A stretch of 37,622 nucleotides of DNA from IMG/VR virus record IMGVR_UViG_3300001596_000105, positions 1 to 37,622 of that record. One strand, written 5' to 3'. Numbering within the stretch: the stretch's first letter is position 1; every line of letters starts with the position of its first letter. Origin of the DNA: a virus. Below, piece after piece: positions 25,238 to 32,464 of this stretch. The translations under genes were made by a program, and so were the position numbers. The notes under the pieces are model-generated. The model was not told where the DNA came from. It saw nothing but the letters and a program-made list of their open reading frames with translations, and made no database searches.

Positions 25238-25587
25238 GATTTGATCAGTTTATATGCTTGTTCATCAACCTTCACGATGTAGGTGCCAGGTGCTAAAGAC
25301 TCAATGTTGATTTCGATTTGATTAGCGTTTGCCTGCGTTGAATATACAATTCTTCCATTTAAATCAAATACGGTGATATTTGGGTATTCTCCTTTGTTAA
25401 AGCGCGTACCAAAATCCACTTGGAATCTTTCCGTAGCTGGGTTGGGGAATATTGAAATCTGATTTTGAGAATTCTCAGTTTCCACATTTATTACATGTGA
25501 TCCAGTTCCATTACAAAAGGATGGCATTTTGAATTCCATGACGAAAGTGGAGATGCTTATGGATGTACTACCTTTCGGAATGGCCAT
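25234..25587 (-). CDS. Stand-alone T9SS sorting domain, probably a truncated remnant
   Basis: A 117-residue protein starting MAIPKGSTSISISTFVMEFK at the ATG at 25587 (a GTG three bases upstream is possible). Residues 35-117 form an almost complete sorting domain: SIFPNPATERFQVDFG, ITVFDLNGRIVYS, LAPGTYIVKVDEQAYKLIKS. There is no signal peptide and almost no cargo domain, so it is probably the 3' remnant of a larger secreted protein cut at the 25.6 kb junction. It nevertheless keeps an ATGA overlap with the next gene, so it is not clearly dead. Confidence 0.6.
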   Translation of the reverse strand: MAIPKGSTSISISTFVMEFKMPSFCNGTGSHVINVETENSQNQISIFPNPATERFQVDFGTRFNKGEYPNITVFDLNGRIVYSTQANANQIEINIESLAPGTYIVKVDEQAYKLIKS

Positions 25588-25714
25588 CACTATATTGAGT
25601 ACAACTCAGATCACCCAACAATTATTGGTGTATCCTAATCCTCCTGATTAGTCAACTGAACTCCCAAGGAACTGGTTTAGCCGTGCCTTGGGAGTTCCTT
25701 ATAATAGTTTTAAT
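25588..25714. repeat. Divergent intergenic region with two strong dyads
   Basis: Between the leftward T9SS genes and the rightward HNH-like gene lie CTAATC-CTCCT-GATTAG (25635-25651, perfect) and a 12-bp perfect inverted repeat, GAACTCCCAAGG (25658-25669) with CCTTGGGAGTTC (25686-25697), 16-nt loop. A weaker CACCCAA/TTGGTG pair is at 25612-25630. No T-run follows the large hairpin on either strand. Divergent operators, RNA hairpins or a recombination junction are possible. Confidence 0.55.
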
Positions 25715-26398
25715 ATGGATTTCTCGAATCAATCTATAAATCCTGCAATTGTGCTTAGTGAGAACAAATCGGTTAAAATAGAATCGACTTTCGCTACTGT
25801 AGTATATCCTCCTTCAACACTTTACAACGTTCAGGGAAGTACTTACGATCCTAAGCACATTCCTGGAGCTTCAGGGTATTCTTGGAAGCAGCTACTGATC
25901 TATTATGGAATTGGTGTTCCTGGGAATGCTGATGATTGTTGCTTTGCTATATCCCCTCCAGCTCCGGGTGGTTCCACCCATCCTCAATTTTTAGTTGGTG
26001 GACACATGACCACCAGTAGTAATGGCGTAGTTCCGGTTGGGGGTATTTGTTATTTAATGCCACTATGCAAGTGGCATAATAGCACGAACAGGGATGGTAT
26101 CCCTTTCACTCCATTGCATAAACCAATACTGGAGCTATATGGATACATGCAAGCTGAGCCTGCTGCCTTATTTAAAATGCGTTTACCCAGCGAAGAGCGC
26201 TTTGCAGTTATCAGAATTAAGGATGGCTCTTGGATTTCAGAGAACCTTTCTGAAAATAGTATGAATCTATTCGAAGCTAGGTCAAAGAACAAGGCCGCAG
26301 ATGCTGATGATCACTATTTCTTATTTGAAAGGGATAAAGAAGATAATTCTTTGACTCTAGTTAACCAGGGAGGGGTAAAGGACTTATCAGAATTGTAA
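25715..26398 (+). CDS. HNH-like (treble-clef) protein of unknown function
   Basis: A 227-residue protein starting MDFSNQSINPAIVLSENKSV at the ATG at 25715; a TTG at 25688 falls in a hairpin. The central part carries HPQFLVGGHMTTSSNGVVPV followed by CYLMPLCKWHNSTNRDGIPF, a H...LC..HN arrangement like the second half of HNH nucleases, with a CC pair just before it. The C-terminal 90 residues are Asp/Glu/Lys-rich. I recall similar GGHM/PLCxWHN proteins in Bacteroidota but know no function. No signal peptide is visible. It may be a nuclease or toxin-like effector, but that is inference. Confidence 0.55.
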   Translation: MDFSNQSINPAIVLSENKSVKIESTFATVVYPPSTLYNVQGSTYDPKHIPGASGYSWKQLLIYYGIGVPGNADDCCFAISPPAPGGSTHPQFLVGGHMTTSSNGVVPVGGICYLMPLCKWHNSTNRDGIPFTPLHKPILELYGYMQAEPAALFKMRLPSEERFAVIRIKDGSWISENLSENSMNLFEARSKNKAADADDHYFLFERDKEDNSLTLVNQGGVKDLSEL

Positions 26399-26648
26399 TC
26401 TCTTCTTTGTAAAGCCTTGTTTTTTGGTGTTATAATTTCTTGTGTCAATGGGTTTAAGTCACTGATTTACAAAAATTAATATTCACTTTATTTCTAGTAA
26501 AAGGAAATGGCGACTAACCAGTTCTTGATGAAAATGAAAGTTAATTAATCGGCTAACCAACTTGTTGTGAGTGGATTTAAAATAAGTGGATTTTAATTTT
26601 ATTAAATTGCAATAATTAGAAGTCAGAAAAAAAATTAAGACCTGAGAT
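26399..26648. other. AT-rich intergenic region
   Basis: A 250-base AT-rich gap. It holds a short repeated AGTGGATTT and two copies of CTAACCA 39 bases apart. No clear promoter, hairpin or RNA gene was identified, and the sequence is compatible with decayed DNA ahead of a broken kinase gene. Confidence 0.4.
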
Positions 26649-26981
26649 TTGAAGGATTTATTGTTGGAGAGCCTTAATGCTGGAAGTTGGGAATGGGATA
26701 TTCAAACCGGCGATGAAGAGTGGAGCGATCTATTTTATGAGATCCTTGGTTACAGTAGGGGGGATTTAAAACCTACCTATGAGACCTTCATTAATTTCTT
26801 GGTAGAGCCTTCTCATAAAAATATGGTTGAATCTGCAGTGGAAGACCATTTGAATAAGAAGACTCCGTATGACGTAAAGATTCTGATGCTAACCAAAACG
26901 GAAGGTTATCAATGGTTTAGGTCGATTGGAAAGGCCCTTTTTGAGGATGGAAACCCAGTTTATATGATTGGAGCTTATTAA
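26649..26981 (+). pseudogene. PAS-domain fragment of a broken sensor kinase
   Basis: A 110-residue PAS domain (ESLNAGSWEWDIQTGDEEWS through GNPVYMIGAY) that has no ATG and begins immediately after an in-frame TGA (TTG is the only start). Its end, VYMIGAY, is where a PAC motif would continue as a D-I segment; the base sequence stops there with TAA, but the following frame reads KIHSEMESELKNTQ, as expected from one continuous PAS-PAS kinase. One substitution (CAA to TAA) plus a one-base deletion would explain this. The downstream kinase gene is intact from its own ATG. Confidence 0.6.
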
Positions 26982-26995
26982 AAATCCATAGCGAA

Positions 26996-28108
26996 ATGGA
27001 ATCTGAACTCAAAAATACTCAGCTTTCGCTTTTGATGGATGAAATGGCGGATATGGCAAATATAGGCGCCTGGGAGGTGGACCTTAGAGTGAACAAGCCA
27101 ATATGGTCGAAGGAAGTCTATAAAATACACGAAGTTGAATATGGGACGGAAGTCGGAATGGACCAAGCTTTCTCATTCTACACAACAGAGAGTCAAGAAT
27201 TGCTTCAGGCAAAATTCAGTAATACAATAACCACAGGGGAGCCCTATGACCTTGAGCTTGAAATTATAACGGCCAAGGGCAACCGTAAATGGGTCAGATC
27301 TATTTGTCGCCCAATTATTGGAGAGAATAGCGTTATTCATTTACTAAGAGGGTCATTCCAGGACATCACAAGGCAGGTAGAGGAAAAGGACCTTAAGAGT
27401 AAAGCCCAGGCGCTGATTGAGGATCAGAATAGTCGATTGGTCAATTTTGCGCATATCATTTCTCATAACTTGAGAAGCCATGTTGGCAATTTGAAAATGT
27501 TAACCAATCTTATCAAGGATCCTGAAATCACAGATCAAAATTTTAAGCTCGACTTAATTGACAATGTTGAGACCGTCACAGAGAATCTGGATACCACTTT
27601 AAGTGATTTGAATGAAGCCGTCAAGATTCAAACGACCATTCATCATCAGAGGGAACTTGTTAACCTAGAGCTAATATTAATTTCCGTTGAGCAAATTCTT
27701 TCTAGGTCGTTGCTTGAAAAATCTGCTAAAATTTCTACTGATTTTAAAGTGGCGGATGTTAATTATGTCGGTCAATATTTGGAGAGCATCTTTCTTAATT
27801 TAATCAGCAATTCATTAAAGTATTCTCATCCTGATCGTGCCCCTCAAGTAAAAATATCGAGCGGAAAAACTGAAGCAGGGGAGGTCTATTTGCAGTTTGA
27901 AGACAATGGTGTAGGAATTGATTTAGAGCTTAATAAGGACAAAGTATTTGGACTTTATAAAACCTTCCATAAGAACAAGGATTCAAGGGGAGTTGGTCTT
28001 TTCCTTGTGAAGAGCCAGATTGAAACATTGGGGGGAACAATAACGGTGGAAAGTGAGGTGAATCGGGGAACCACATTTAAAATTATCCTCAATGTCAAGA
28101 AAGGCTGA
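26996..28108 (+). CDS. PAS-domain sensor histidine kinase (probably shortened)
   Basis: A 370-residue cytoplasmic kinase. Residues 20-125 are a PAS domain (NIGAWEVDLRVNKPIWSKEV); the phosphoacceptor is probably H157 in AHIISHNLRSHVGNL; the ATPase domain has an N box (NLISNSLKYSHPDRAP), a G1 box (EDNGVGID) and a G2 box (GVGLFLVKSQIETLGGTI). It would pass phosphate to the response regulator whose ATG overlaps its end by 17 bases. Its likely upstream PAS domain is split off in another frame. This type is common in Bacteroidota chromosomes, suggesting cargo and not a phage function. Confidence 0.85.
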   Translation: MESELKNTQLSLLMDEMADMANIGAWEVDLRVNKPIWSKEVYKIHEVEYGTEVGMDQAFSFYTTESQELLQAKFSNTITTGEPYDLELEIITAKGNRKWVRSICRPIIGENSVIHLLRGSFQDITRQVEEKDLKSKAQALIEDQNSRLVNFAHIISHNLRSHVGNLKMLTNLIKDPEITDQNFKLDLIDNVETVTENLDTTLSDLNEAVKIQTTIHHQRELVNLELILISVEQILSRSLLEKSAKISTDFKVADVNYVGQYLESIFLNLISNSLKYSHPDRAPQVKISSGKTEAGEVYLQFEDNGVGIDLELNKDKVFGLYKTFHKNKDSRGVGLFLVKSQIETLGGTITVESEVNRGTTFKIILNVKKG

Positions 28109-28496
28109 GTTTGCATTCATAATCGATGATGACAATCTTTTTACGACCATGTTAACCAGGTTGATAAAGATTAAAAATGCTTGTCAAAAACTGATGATTT
28201 TTGAGAATGGCAAAATTGCGATTGAATATCTGGAGAAAACAATTAACAGCGGTGTTGAACTTCCGGAGGTTATAATTTTGGATATCAATATGCCTGTTAT
28301 GGATGGGTTTCAGTTTATGGAGAATTTTGTGGCCCTTAAAAATGATAACTTGAAGGACATAACTATTTACATGGTTACAAGTTCTATTGACGCCAGAGAT
28401 CGAGAGCGTGCAAAGGAATTTAATGAGATTCATGATTTTATCGTTAAGCCGATAACAGCGGATCAAATTGACACCCTTTTTCAGGTTCCAGCATAA
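28092..28496 (+). CDS. Single-domain response regulator
   Basis: A 134-residue receiver domain without output domain. It shows the acidic triad IIDDD (10-14), phosphoacceptor D64 in IILDINMPVMDGFQF, T95/S96-type switch residues (VTSS) and K119 (FIVKPI). It could act by protein contact. It overlaps the kinase gene, so the two form a probable pair, and ends 93 bases before the convergent dnaB. Confidence 0.9.
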   Translation: MSRKAEFAFIIDDDNLFTTMLTRLIKIKNACQKLMIFENGKIAIEYLEKTINSGVELPEVIILDINMPVMDGFQFMENFVALKNDNLKDITIYMVTSSIDARDRERAKEFNEIHDFIVKPITADQIDTLFQVPA

Positions 28497-28555
28497 GACT
28501 GGTTTAGTCTATTGTTGAGAGCGGGGTTTCTCTTGTGATTAGTAAATTTCGTTAT

Positions 28556-28583
28556 TCAAAAGAAAAAGACTTATTTGTCAAGT
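28556..28583 (-). terminator. Weak terminator-like hairpin after dnaB
   Basis: On the - strand a four-base stem (ACTT/AAGT) or GAC/GTC pair is followed by CTTTTTCTTTT just after the dnaB stop. Small and AT-rich; suggestive only. Confidence 0.3.
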
Positions 28584-28588
28584 TTTGC

Positions 28589-30043
28589 CTAGTCCAAATA
28601 ATCATTTTCAGGTCCTATGCTGAACGGAAAGTCGTCTTGTGATACTGGGAATTGGTTTGAGCCGTTGAAGTCGTCTAAGTCGCTGAAAAGAGCATATTCT
28701 TTCTCGAATCTCACACGGCTGCGAATCAGTCCACCGTTTCTGTTTTTGGCAACAATGTATTCGGCTTGACCTTGGGTGTTTGCGTCCAGGTAGTCTTCAC
28801 CCCAGTGGAGGATGTCATAGTATTCCGGACGGTAAAGGAACATCACCATGTCGGCATCTTGTTCTAGGGCACCTGATTCTCGCAGATGGGAAAGGCCTGG
28901 TCTTTTGTGGCCTCCTTGAGACTCGATGGATCTGTTGAGCTGGGAAAGGGCAATTATTGGGATGTCTAGTTCCTTTGCGATAAGCTTAAGGCCTCGGGAG
29001 ATTTTAGATATTTCTTGCTCACGATTCCCGGAGCGTCCTTTGGAGCCCATGAGCTGGAGGTAGTCAATGATTATCAGTTGAATGTTGTGACTGGACTTGA
29101 GCTGCTTGGCTTTGATTTTTAAGTCTTCGATGGTGATTCTTGGAGTGTCATCGATGATGAAGGGAAGCTTTTTGAGGCTTTCGGATTCCTTGGCTACTCG
29201 ATGGGCCTCTTCTTCCGTTAGACCGGTCAGGTTGAATTTAGAGCCTGGGGTTTTGGATTCCGAGGAAATTATTCTCGCTGCTATTTGGTCCTTGCTCATC
29301 TCCAGGTTGAACAGAGCTGAGGGGTAGCCGAGACGAGCGGCATGGGTTCCGAGCTTCATGGCGAATGCCGTTTTCCCCATGGCAGGACGAGCGGCTAAGA
29401 TGATGAATTCGCTTTTTCTAAAACCTCCAACGTTTGCATTGAATTTCTCAAAGGGGGTGGGGATTCCCGGTTTGATTTCTCCCTTTCCAATCTTCACTGC
29501 CTTTTGAATCTGTGGGTCGATTAGTTCAGCGAGGAGGGATTCTTCCGATTTTACGGTGAGTTCACTGACTTGCTCGATTTGGGTGTAGGTTTGGTCAATG
29601 AGCTCGAAGATGTCCGTGGTATCGTCGAAGCTTTTGTCGATGATTTCGGATCCTACTCGGATGAATTCTCGGGCGGTGTACTTCTGAAGTAGGATTTTGG
29701 CATGGTAATCCGTATGTGCTGAAGAGGAAACTTTGTTGGTGAGCTCGATGATGTAAGCTGGCCCACCGGCTTGTTCAAGCAGAGCGTTTTCCTTCAGGTG
29801 GTTGCTAACGGTGAGCAAATCAATCTGCTTGCTTTCGTGGAAAAGCTCGTGAATGCCTTTGAAGATGATCTGGTGCTGCGAATTGTAGAACACTTCAGGC
29901 CTTAGCTGCCCAAGCATGTCATCAATGACCTTGCTGTCGATTAGCATTGCTCCTAGCACTGCTTCTTCGAAGGGAACGGCTTGCGGCGGTATTCTACCTT
30001 GGTCCAGGGGTACCGCAATGGGTTGTGAATCGGTTTTTTTCAT
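28589..30043 (-). CDS. dnaB: Replicative DNA helicase DnaB
   Basis: A 484-residue phage or phage-acquired hexameric helicase. The N-terminal domain (residues 18-120: PPQAVPFEEAVLGAMLID) precedes a RecA-like core with Walker A RPAMGKT (219-225), Walker B LIIID (323-327), and DnaB motifs SQLNRSIE and RESGALEQDADMV (388-400). It unwinds DNA at the phage fork. Its ATG overlaps the stop of the DUF6291-like gene as TGATG. It is the last early gene before the accessory block. Confidence 0.97.
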   Translation of the reverse strand: MKKTDSQPIAVPLDQGRIPPQAVPFEEAVLGAMLIDSKVIDDMLGQLRPEVFYNSQHQIIFKGIHELFHESKQIDLLTVSNHLKENALLEQAGGPAYIIELTNKVSSSAHTDYHAKILLQKYTAREFIRVGSEIIDKSFDDTTDIFELIDQTYTQIEQVSELTVKSEESLLAELIDPQIQKAVKIGKGEIKPGIPTPFEKFNANVGGFRKSEFIILAARPAMGKTAFAMKLGTHAARLGYPSALFNLEMSKDQIAARIISSESKTPGSKFNLTGLTEEEAHRVAKESESLKKLPFIIDDTPRITIEDLKIKAKQLKSSHNIQLIIIDYLQLMGSKGRSGNREQEISKISRGLKLIAKELDIPIIALSQLNRSIESQGGHKRPGLSHLRESGALEQDADMVMFLYRPEYYDILHWGEDYLDANTQGQAEYIVAKNRNGGLIRSRVRFEKEYALFSDLDDFNGSNQFPVSQDDFPFSIGPENDYLD

Positions 30044-30684
30044 CAGACGGTTCGAATGCTGGAGGTTGTTGTTTGCGTTGCTTGGGGCTTTTCCTTCTTC
30101 TGAATTTCTATCCAGTTTCTAGCGAAGGTTCGTAACCTAGCGATGAGCTTTTTGGGTTCAAAGGGGATTTCTTCGAAGTCAACTTTGTCGTTGAAGGAAT
30201 CGATGAATCTGGGTAGGTCTCGAATTTGTTTTTTGAAGGGAATGGAGAATTCCTGTTCGAGTCTGAGTTTAGACTTGTTTTCTAAAAATTGAAAAGCGCG
30301 CGTATTTACACTCTCTTTTACATTAACATTTACACTATCACTTACACTAACTCTTACAGTTGACGTTCGTGAGTTTTCGTTGACGACTGTTGGCTTTTGT
30401 TTCTTTTCGTTAACGAGCGTTGATTTTCCCTTACGGGACGCGGCACTCGCCTTGCCTGCCTCGCTTCGTTGACGACGTAAATTGTCCCATTTGTCGAGAT
30501 CCCTCTTTAGGGTAGTTTTGATTTGAGCGAATAATGCTCGTACCAATAAACTGTCCGTTTCTGGGTTTTCATCGTTCACATATCGGAAAATATGCTTGAT
30601 GAGTTTACCCGCATCTTCATCTGGGAGCTCTTCAAACATCTCCTTCCAATCGGTATACGCAACAAATGACTTTTTTCCTTTCAT
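30043..30684 (-). CDS. DUF6291-like replication protein
   Basis: A 213-residue protein whose N-terminus (KSFVAYTDWKEMFEELPDED, AGKLIKHIFRYVNDENP and DKWDNLRRQRSEAGKASAAS) matches from memory the DUF6291 family, found before dnaB in many phages and thought to act in replication initiation or helicase loading. Residues 85-130 form a low-complexity region with repeated Val/Ser/Asn; the encoding DNA holds tandem 12-mers and a 30-bp repeat. The C-terminus is basic and probably binds DNA or helicase. It overlaps the dnaB start. Confidence 0.7.
   Translation of the reverse strand: MKGKKSFVAYTDWKEMFEELPDEDAGKLIKHIFRYVNDENPETDSLLVRALFAQIKTTLKRDLDKWDNLRRQRSEAGKASAASRKGKSTLVNEKKQKPTVVNENSRTSTVRVSVSDSVNVNVKESVNTRAFQFLENKSKLRLEQEFSIPFKKQIRDLPRFIDSFNDKVDFEEIPFEPKKLIARLRTFARNWIEIQKKEKPQATQTTTSSIRTV
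30305..30427. repeat. Iteron-like repeats inside the replication gene (candidate origin)
   Basis: Five tandem 12-mers run from 30305 to 30364: TTTACACTCTCT, TTTACATTAACA, TTTACACTATCA, CTTACACTAACT, CTTACAGTTGAC (consensus YTTACAnTnnCn). They are followed by two 24-base copies 30 bases apart, TTTTCGTTRACGANYGTTG plus TTT-rich ends, starting at 30374 and 30404. Iterons inside an initiator gene, as in lambda O, are a known origin design. They also encode a low-complexity protein region. Confidence 0.6.
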
Positions 30685-30690
30685 CGAGGA

Positions 30691-30876
30691 TTATGCGCTT
30701 TTACTTGAATTACTAAATAGGTTGACTTGCTCTGGCTCTTCCGGAGCGGTCAACTCTTGAAGTGAGTTTGCGAAATGCATCTTTCCGTCCTCAGTCTTGA
30801 ATCGGTACATCCGTTTTTTCTTGTCGAACCCTTGGAATACGGCTCGCTGACCTTGGTAAATAATTGGAATTTTCAT
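30691..30876 (-). CDS. Small hypothetical protein (SH3-like pattern)
   Basis: A 61-residue protein starting MKIPIIYQGQRAVFQGFDKK. Alternating short strands with basic turns (KKRMYRFKTEDGKMHFANSL) suggest a small barrel-like fold, followed by a polar tail. It lies six bases before the replication gene in the early operon. No family recognised. Confidence 0.55.
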   Translation of the reverse strand: MKIPIIYQGQRAVFQGFDKKKRMYRFKTEDGKMHFANSLQELTAPEEPEQVNLFSNSSKSA

Positions 30877-30917
30877 TGAGGAAAATGACTTAACTTTGCC
30901 GCAGTTTGTAAGTTGTT

Positions 30918-30953
30918 GGAGAGGCCGCTGGCCTCGCTGTTAGCGGCCTCTCC
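30918..30953 (-). repeat. Perfect 12-bp GC-rich hairpin
   Basis: GGAGAGGCCGCT (30918-30929) and AGCGGCCTCTCC (30942-30953) enclose a 12-base loop, GGCCTCGCTGTT. No T-run follows on either strand, so it is not a standard terminator. It lies 42 bases before the ATG of the 61-residue gene and 16 bases after the 68-residue gene, in a region otherwise near or below 45% GC by eye. Confidence 0.7.
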
Positions 30954-30968
30954 TCAATGATTTTAGGA

Positions 30969-31175
30969 CTATCTCCAGATTGATTTAAATAGCTCCCAAG
31001 CAAACACTTGCCTGGTCTTTTCAATAGCTTCTTCATCGGTTTGAAAGTACATGGCTGACCAAGGGTTATTCTCCTTGGATATTAGAGGTTTCCATTGCCA
31101 AAGAACTTTTCTTTCCACCAGCCACCCTTGCTGTGTCTTGCGGACTCTTACTTTTAAATTGATGAGTTGACTCAT
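30969..31175 (-). CDS. Small basic hypothetical protein
   Basis: A 68-residue protein starting MSQLINLKVRVRKTQQGWLV at the ATG at 31175. The pattern KVLWQWKPLISKENNPWSAM, YFQTDEEAIEKTRQVF is a type I know from Bacteroidota prophages, without function. It overlaps the preceding gene by 110 bases in a different frame; an A7 run (about 31188-31194) lies just upstream of the ATG. Confidence 0.6.
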   Translation of the reverse strand: MSQLINLKVRVRKTQQGWLVERKVLWQWKPLISKENNPWSAMYFQTDEEAIEKTRQVFAWELFKSIWR

Positions 31176-31377
31176 GTTGATTTTTTTGAGGGTTTCGTTT
31201 GATTTGAATGATATCATCGGAGTTCAGATTAGTCCAGATTTCTCTGTTGTCCCAATCCATGGCCTGGAATTGGTCTTGTCCTTGAGGGGATACCCAGGTT
31301 ACCTGAACTTTGGTGTCCCTATCATAGACTAGGACCACCCAGTCTCCTTCTTCGATATCGTTAATAGTGTAGATCAA
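31066..31377 (-). CDS. Small hypothetical protein with TTG start
   Basis: A 103-residue protein starting with TTG (MIYTINDIEEGDWVVLVYDR). The TTG overlaps the stop of the 58-residue gene as TTGA, and no ATG occurs until residue 40, so this start is likely. Residues 1-60 look real (SH3/Tudor-like), but residues 66-103 overlap another gene out of frame and have low plausibility. A one-base indel in the A7 run would explain this. Confidence 0.55.
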   Translation of the reverse strand: MIYTINDIEEGDWVVLVYDRDTKVQVTWVSPQGQDQFQAMDWDNREIWTNLNSDDIIQIKRNPQKNQHESTHQFKSKSPQDTARVAGGKKSSLAMETSNIQGE

Positions 31378-31550
31378 ATCCCAAGGTTGTTTTCAGGATC
31401 AAAGAAGTCTTCGTCGTCTTGCTTCGATACCAAATGAAGACCAAGGAACATTCCAGAAACACCCAAGGCTAGAGCTCCGAAGAGGAGTCCTAAGCGCATA
31501 GCCAGCTGCAGGGTTTCTGATTCTACTAGGAAAATGTGGAAATAGTTCAT
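31374..31550 (-). CDS. Small single-TM membrane protein
   Basis: A 58-residue protein, MNYFHIFLVESETLQLAMRL followed by GLLFGALALGVSGMFLGLHL, with a C-terminal acidic tail VSKQDDEDFFDPENNLGI. The ATG overlaps the stop of the exonuclease gene (ATGA) and its own stop overlaps the next gene (TTGA), which is the pattern of a true operon member. The TM segment is residues 20-40. Possible early-lysis or membrane-acting accessory; unknown. Confidence 0.65.
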   Translation of the reverse strand: MNYFHIFLVESETLQLAMRLGLLFGALALGVSGMFLGLHLVSKQDDEDFFDPENNLGI

Positions 31551-32464
31551 GCTGCGAATTCTTCAGGGTTGATGCTTTTTGAAAGACCATTTAAGTGAGC
31601 TCTAGCATTTCCAATTTGGTCATATAATGCCTCGAGCATTTCGGGGCTGCGTTGAGTGTGGAAAATCTTCACCCTGAGGTCAGCAGGTATTTCCGTGAAG
31701 TCTTCAAACCATTCCAAATGGACATTTGCGGAGAGTTGACAGTAGTTTTCCAGACCATCTCTTGTGAAGATATGATTACCTACAAGCTCTACCACAAGTG
31801 GAATATTCTCTTCTCGAATAGATCCGTCAAAAGTGAGTAGGTCTGTCTTCCATCCAAGTCTTCTGATTTCATCATCAATGAGTGGAGCAGGGGTGTCCAC
31901 CAGACAGTAGATGAGCTCAGCTTCATCCATATCCCAGAGGTCCATATATCCTTGCAATTGCCATTCATAATCTGAATTGGTGATACCAACCTCATACAAT
32001 GGGAAGGTGCTTAGACTCCATGATGATTTCAGGTCCCGAATCTTTTTAAAGGCATTGTCCGCAGTTCCTTTGATGAATTGGTTTTGGCGATGCTCCTTAT
32101 TCTTGAAAATGGGACGTCCGGTTACTTCGCTATACAGGGAGGCGGATAAATGTTCGACTTGAAGGCCTTTGTCCAAATACTTGGCGGCAATATGATTCGT
32201 GCGACCAAGGGCTTCATGCTGATGAATCTCATTTAGGTAGGTCTTGGAGGTGCTCGAAAGCTCTGGCTTGGCACTTCGTTTGGCACCCAAGTCAAAGAAG
32301 GTCTGCTCTTGCTTTTCAGTCAGGGCCCGTCCTTCTCCTTGAAACCTTTTCATGAGGTCTTGGAAGGTCTCTTCTTGCTTCGGGGTAAGGCCCACTTTTA
32401 CGCCGGTCATTAATTTACCTAAGGCATGGCATCTGAATAGATAGTCGGTGAAGTCAGTTCTCAT
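31547..32464 (-). CDS. Phage exonuclease (PD-(D/E)XK, RecE/YqaJ-like)
   Basis: A 305-residue nuclease that would resect DNA ends for RecT. The candidate active site is E104 (QVEHLSASLYSEVTG), D136 (KGTADNAFKK), D144-L-K146 (RDLKSSW) and the Q-x-x-G-Y motif (WQLQGYMDL, near 169-173). Its ATG overlaps the recT stop as ATGA, as in RecET-type recombination pairs. The C-terminal 60 residues are helical. Function is strong from pairing and motifs; the RecE versus YqaJ subfamily was not resolved. Confidence 0.85.
   Translation of the reverse strand: MRTDFTDYLFRCHALGKLMTGVKVGLTPKQEETFQDLMKRFQGEGRALTEKQEQTFFDLGAKRSAKPELSSTSKTYLNEIHQHEALGRTNHIAAKYLDKGLQVEHLSASLYSEVTGRPIFKNKEHRQNQFIKGTADNAFKKIRDLKSSWSLSTFPLYEVGITNSDYEWQLQGYMDLWDMDEAELIYCLVDTPAPLIDDEIRRLGWKTDLLTFDGSIREENIPLVVELVGNHIFTRDGLENYCQLSANVHLEWFEDFTEIPADLRVKIFHTQRSPEMLEALYDQIGNARAHLNGLSKSINPEEFAA

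Noticed and set aside
23735-25587. Phage tail-fibre reading of the T9SS proteins
   Set aside because: Signal peptide and sorting domains are those of exported host proteins, not virion proteins.
26511-26569. Two CTAACCA-containing 20-mers in the AT-rich gap
   Set aside because: Only 13 of 20 bases agree; too weak for a repeat or operator claim.
30305-30364. CRISPR array reading of the tandem repeats
   Set aside because: The 12-base units are back to back with no spacers, and they are in a coding gene.
31399-31590. A 63-codon leftward ORF rich in Arg and Ser
   Set aside because: It covers the true 58-residue membrane-protein gene (31374-31550) and the end of the exonuclease gene in another frame; the real genes have ATGA/TTGA junctions.
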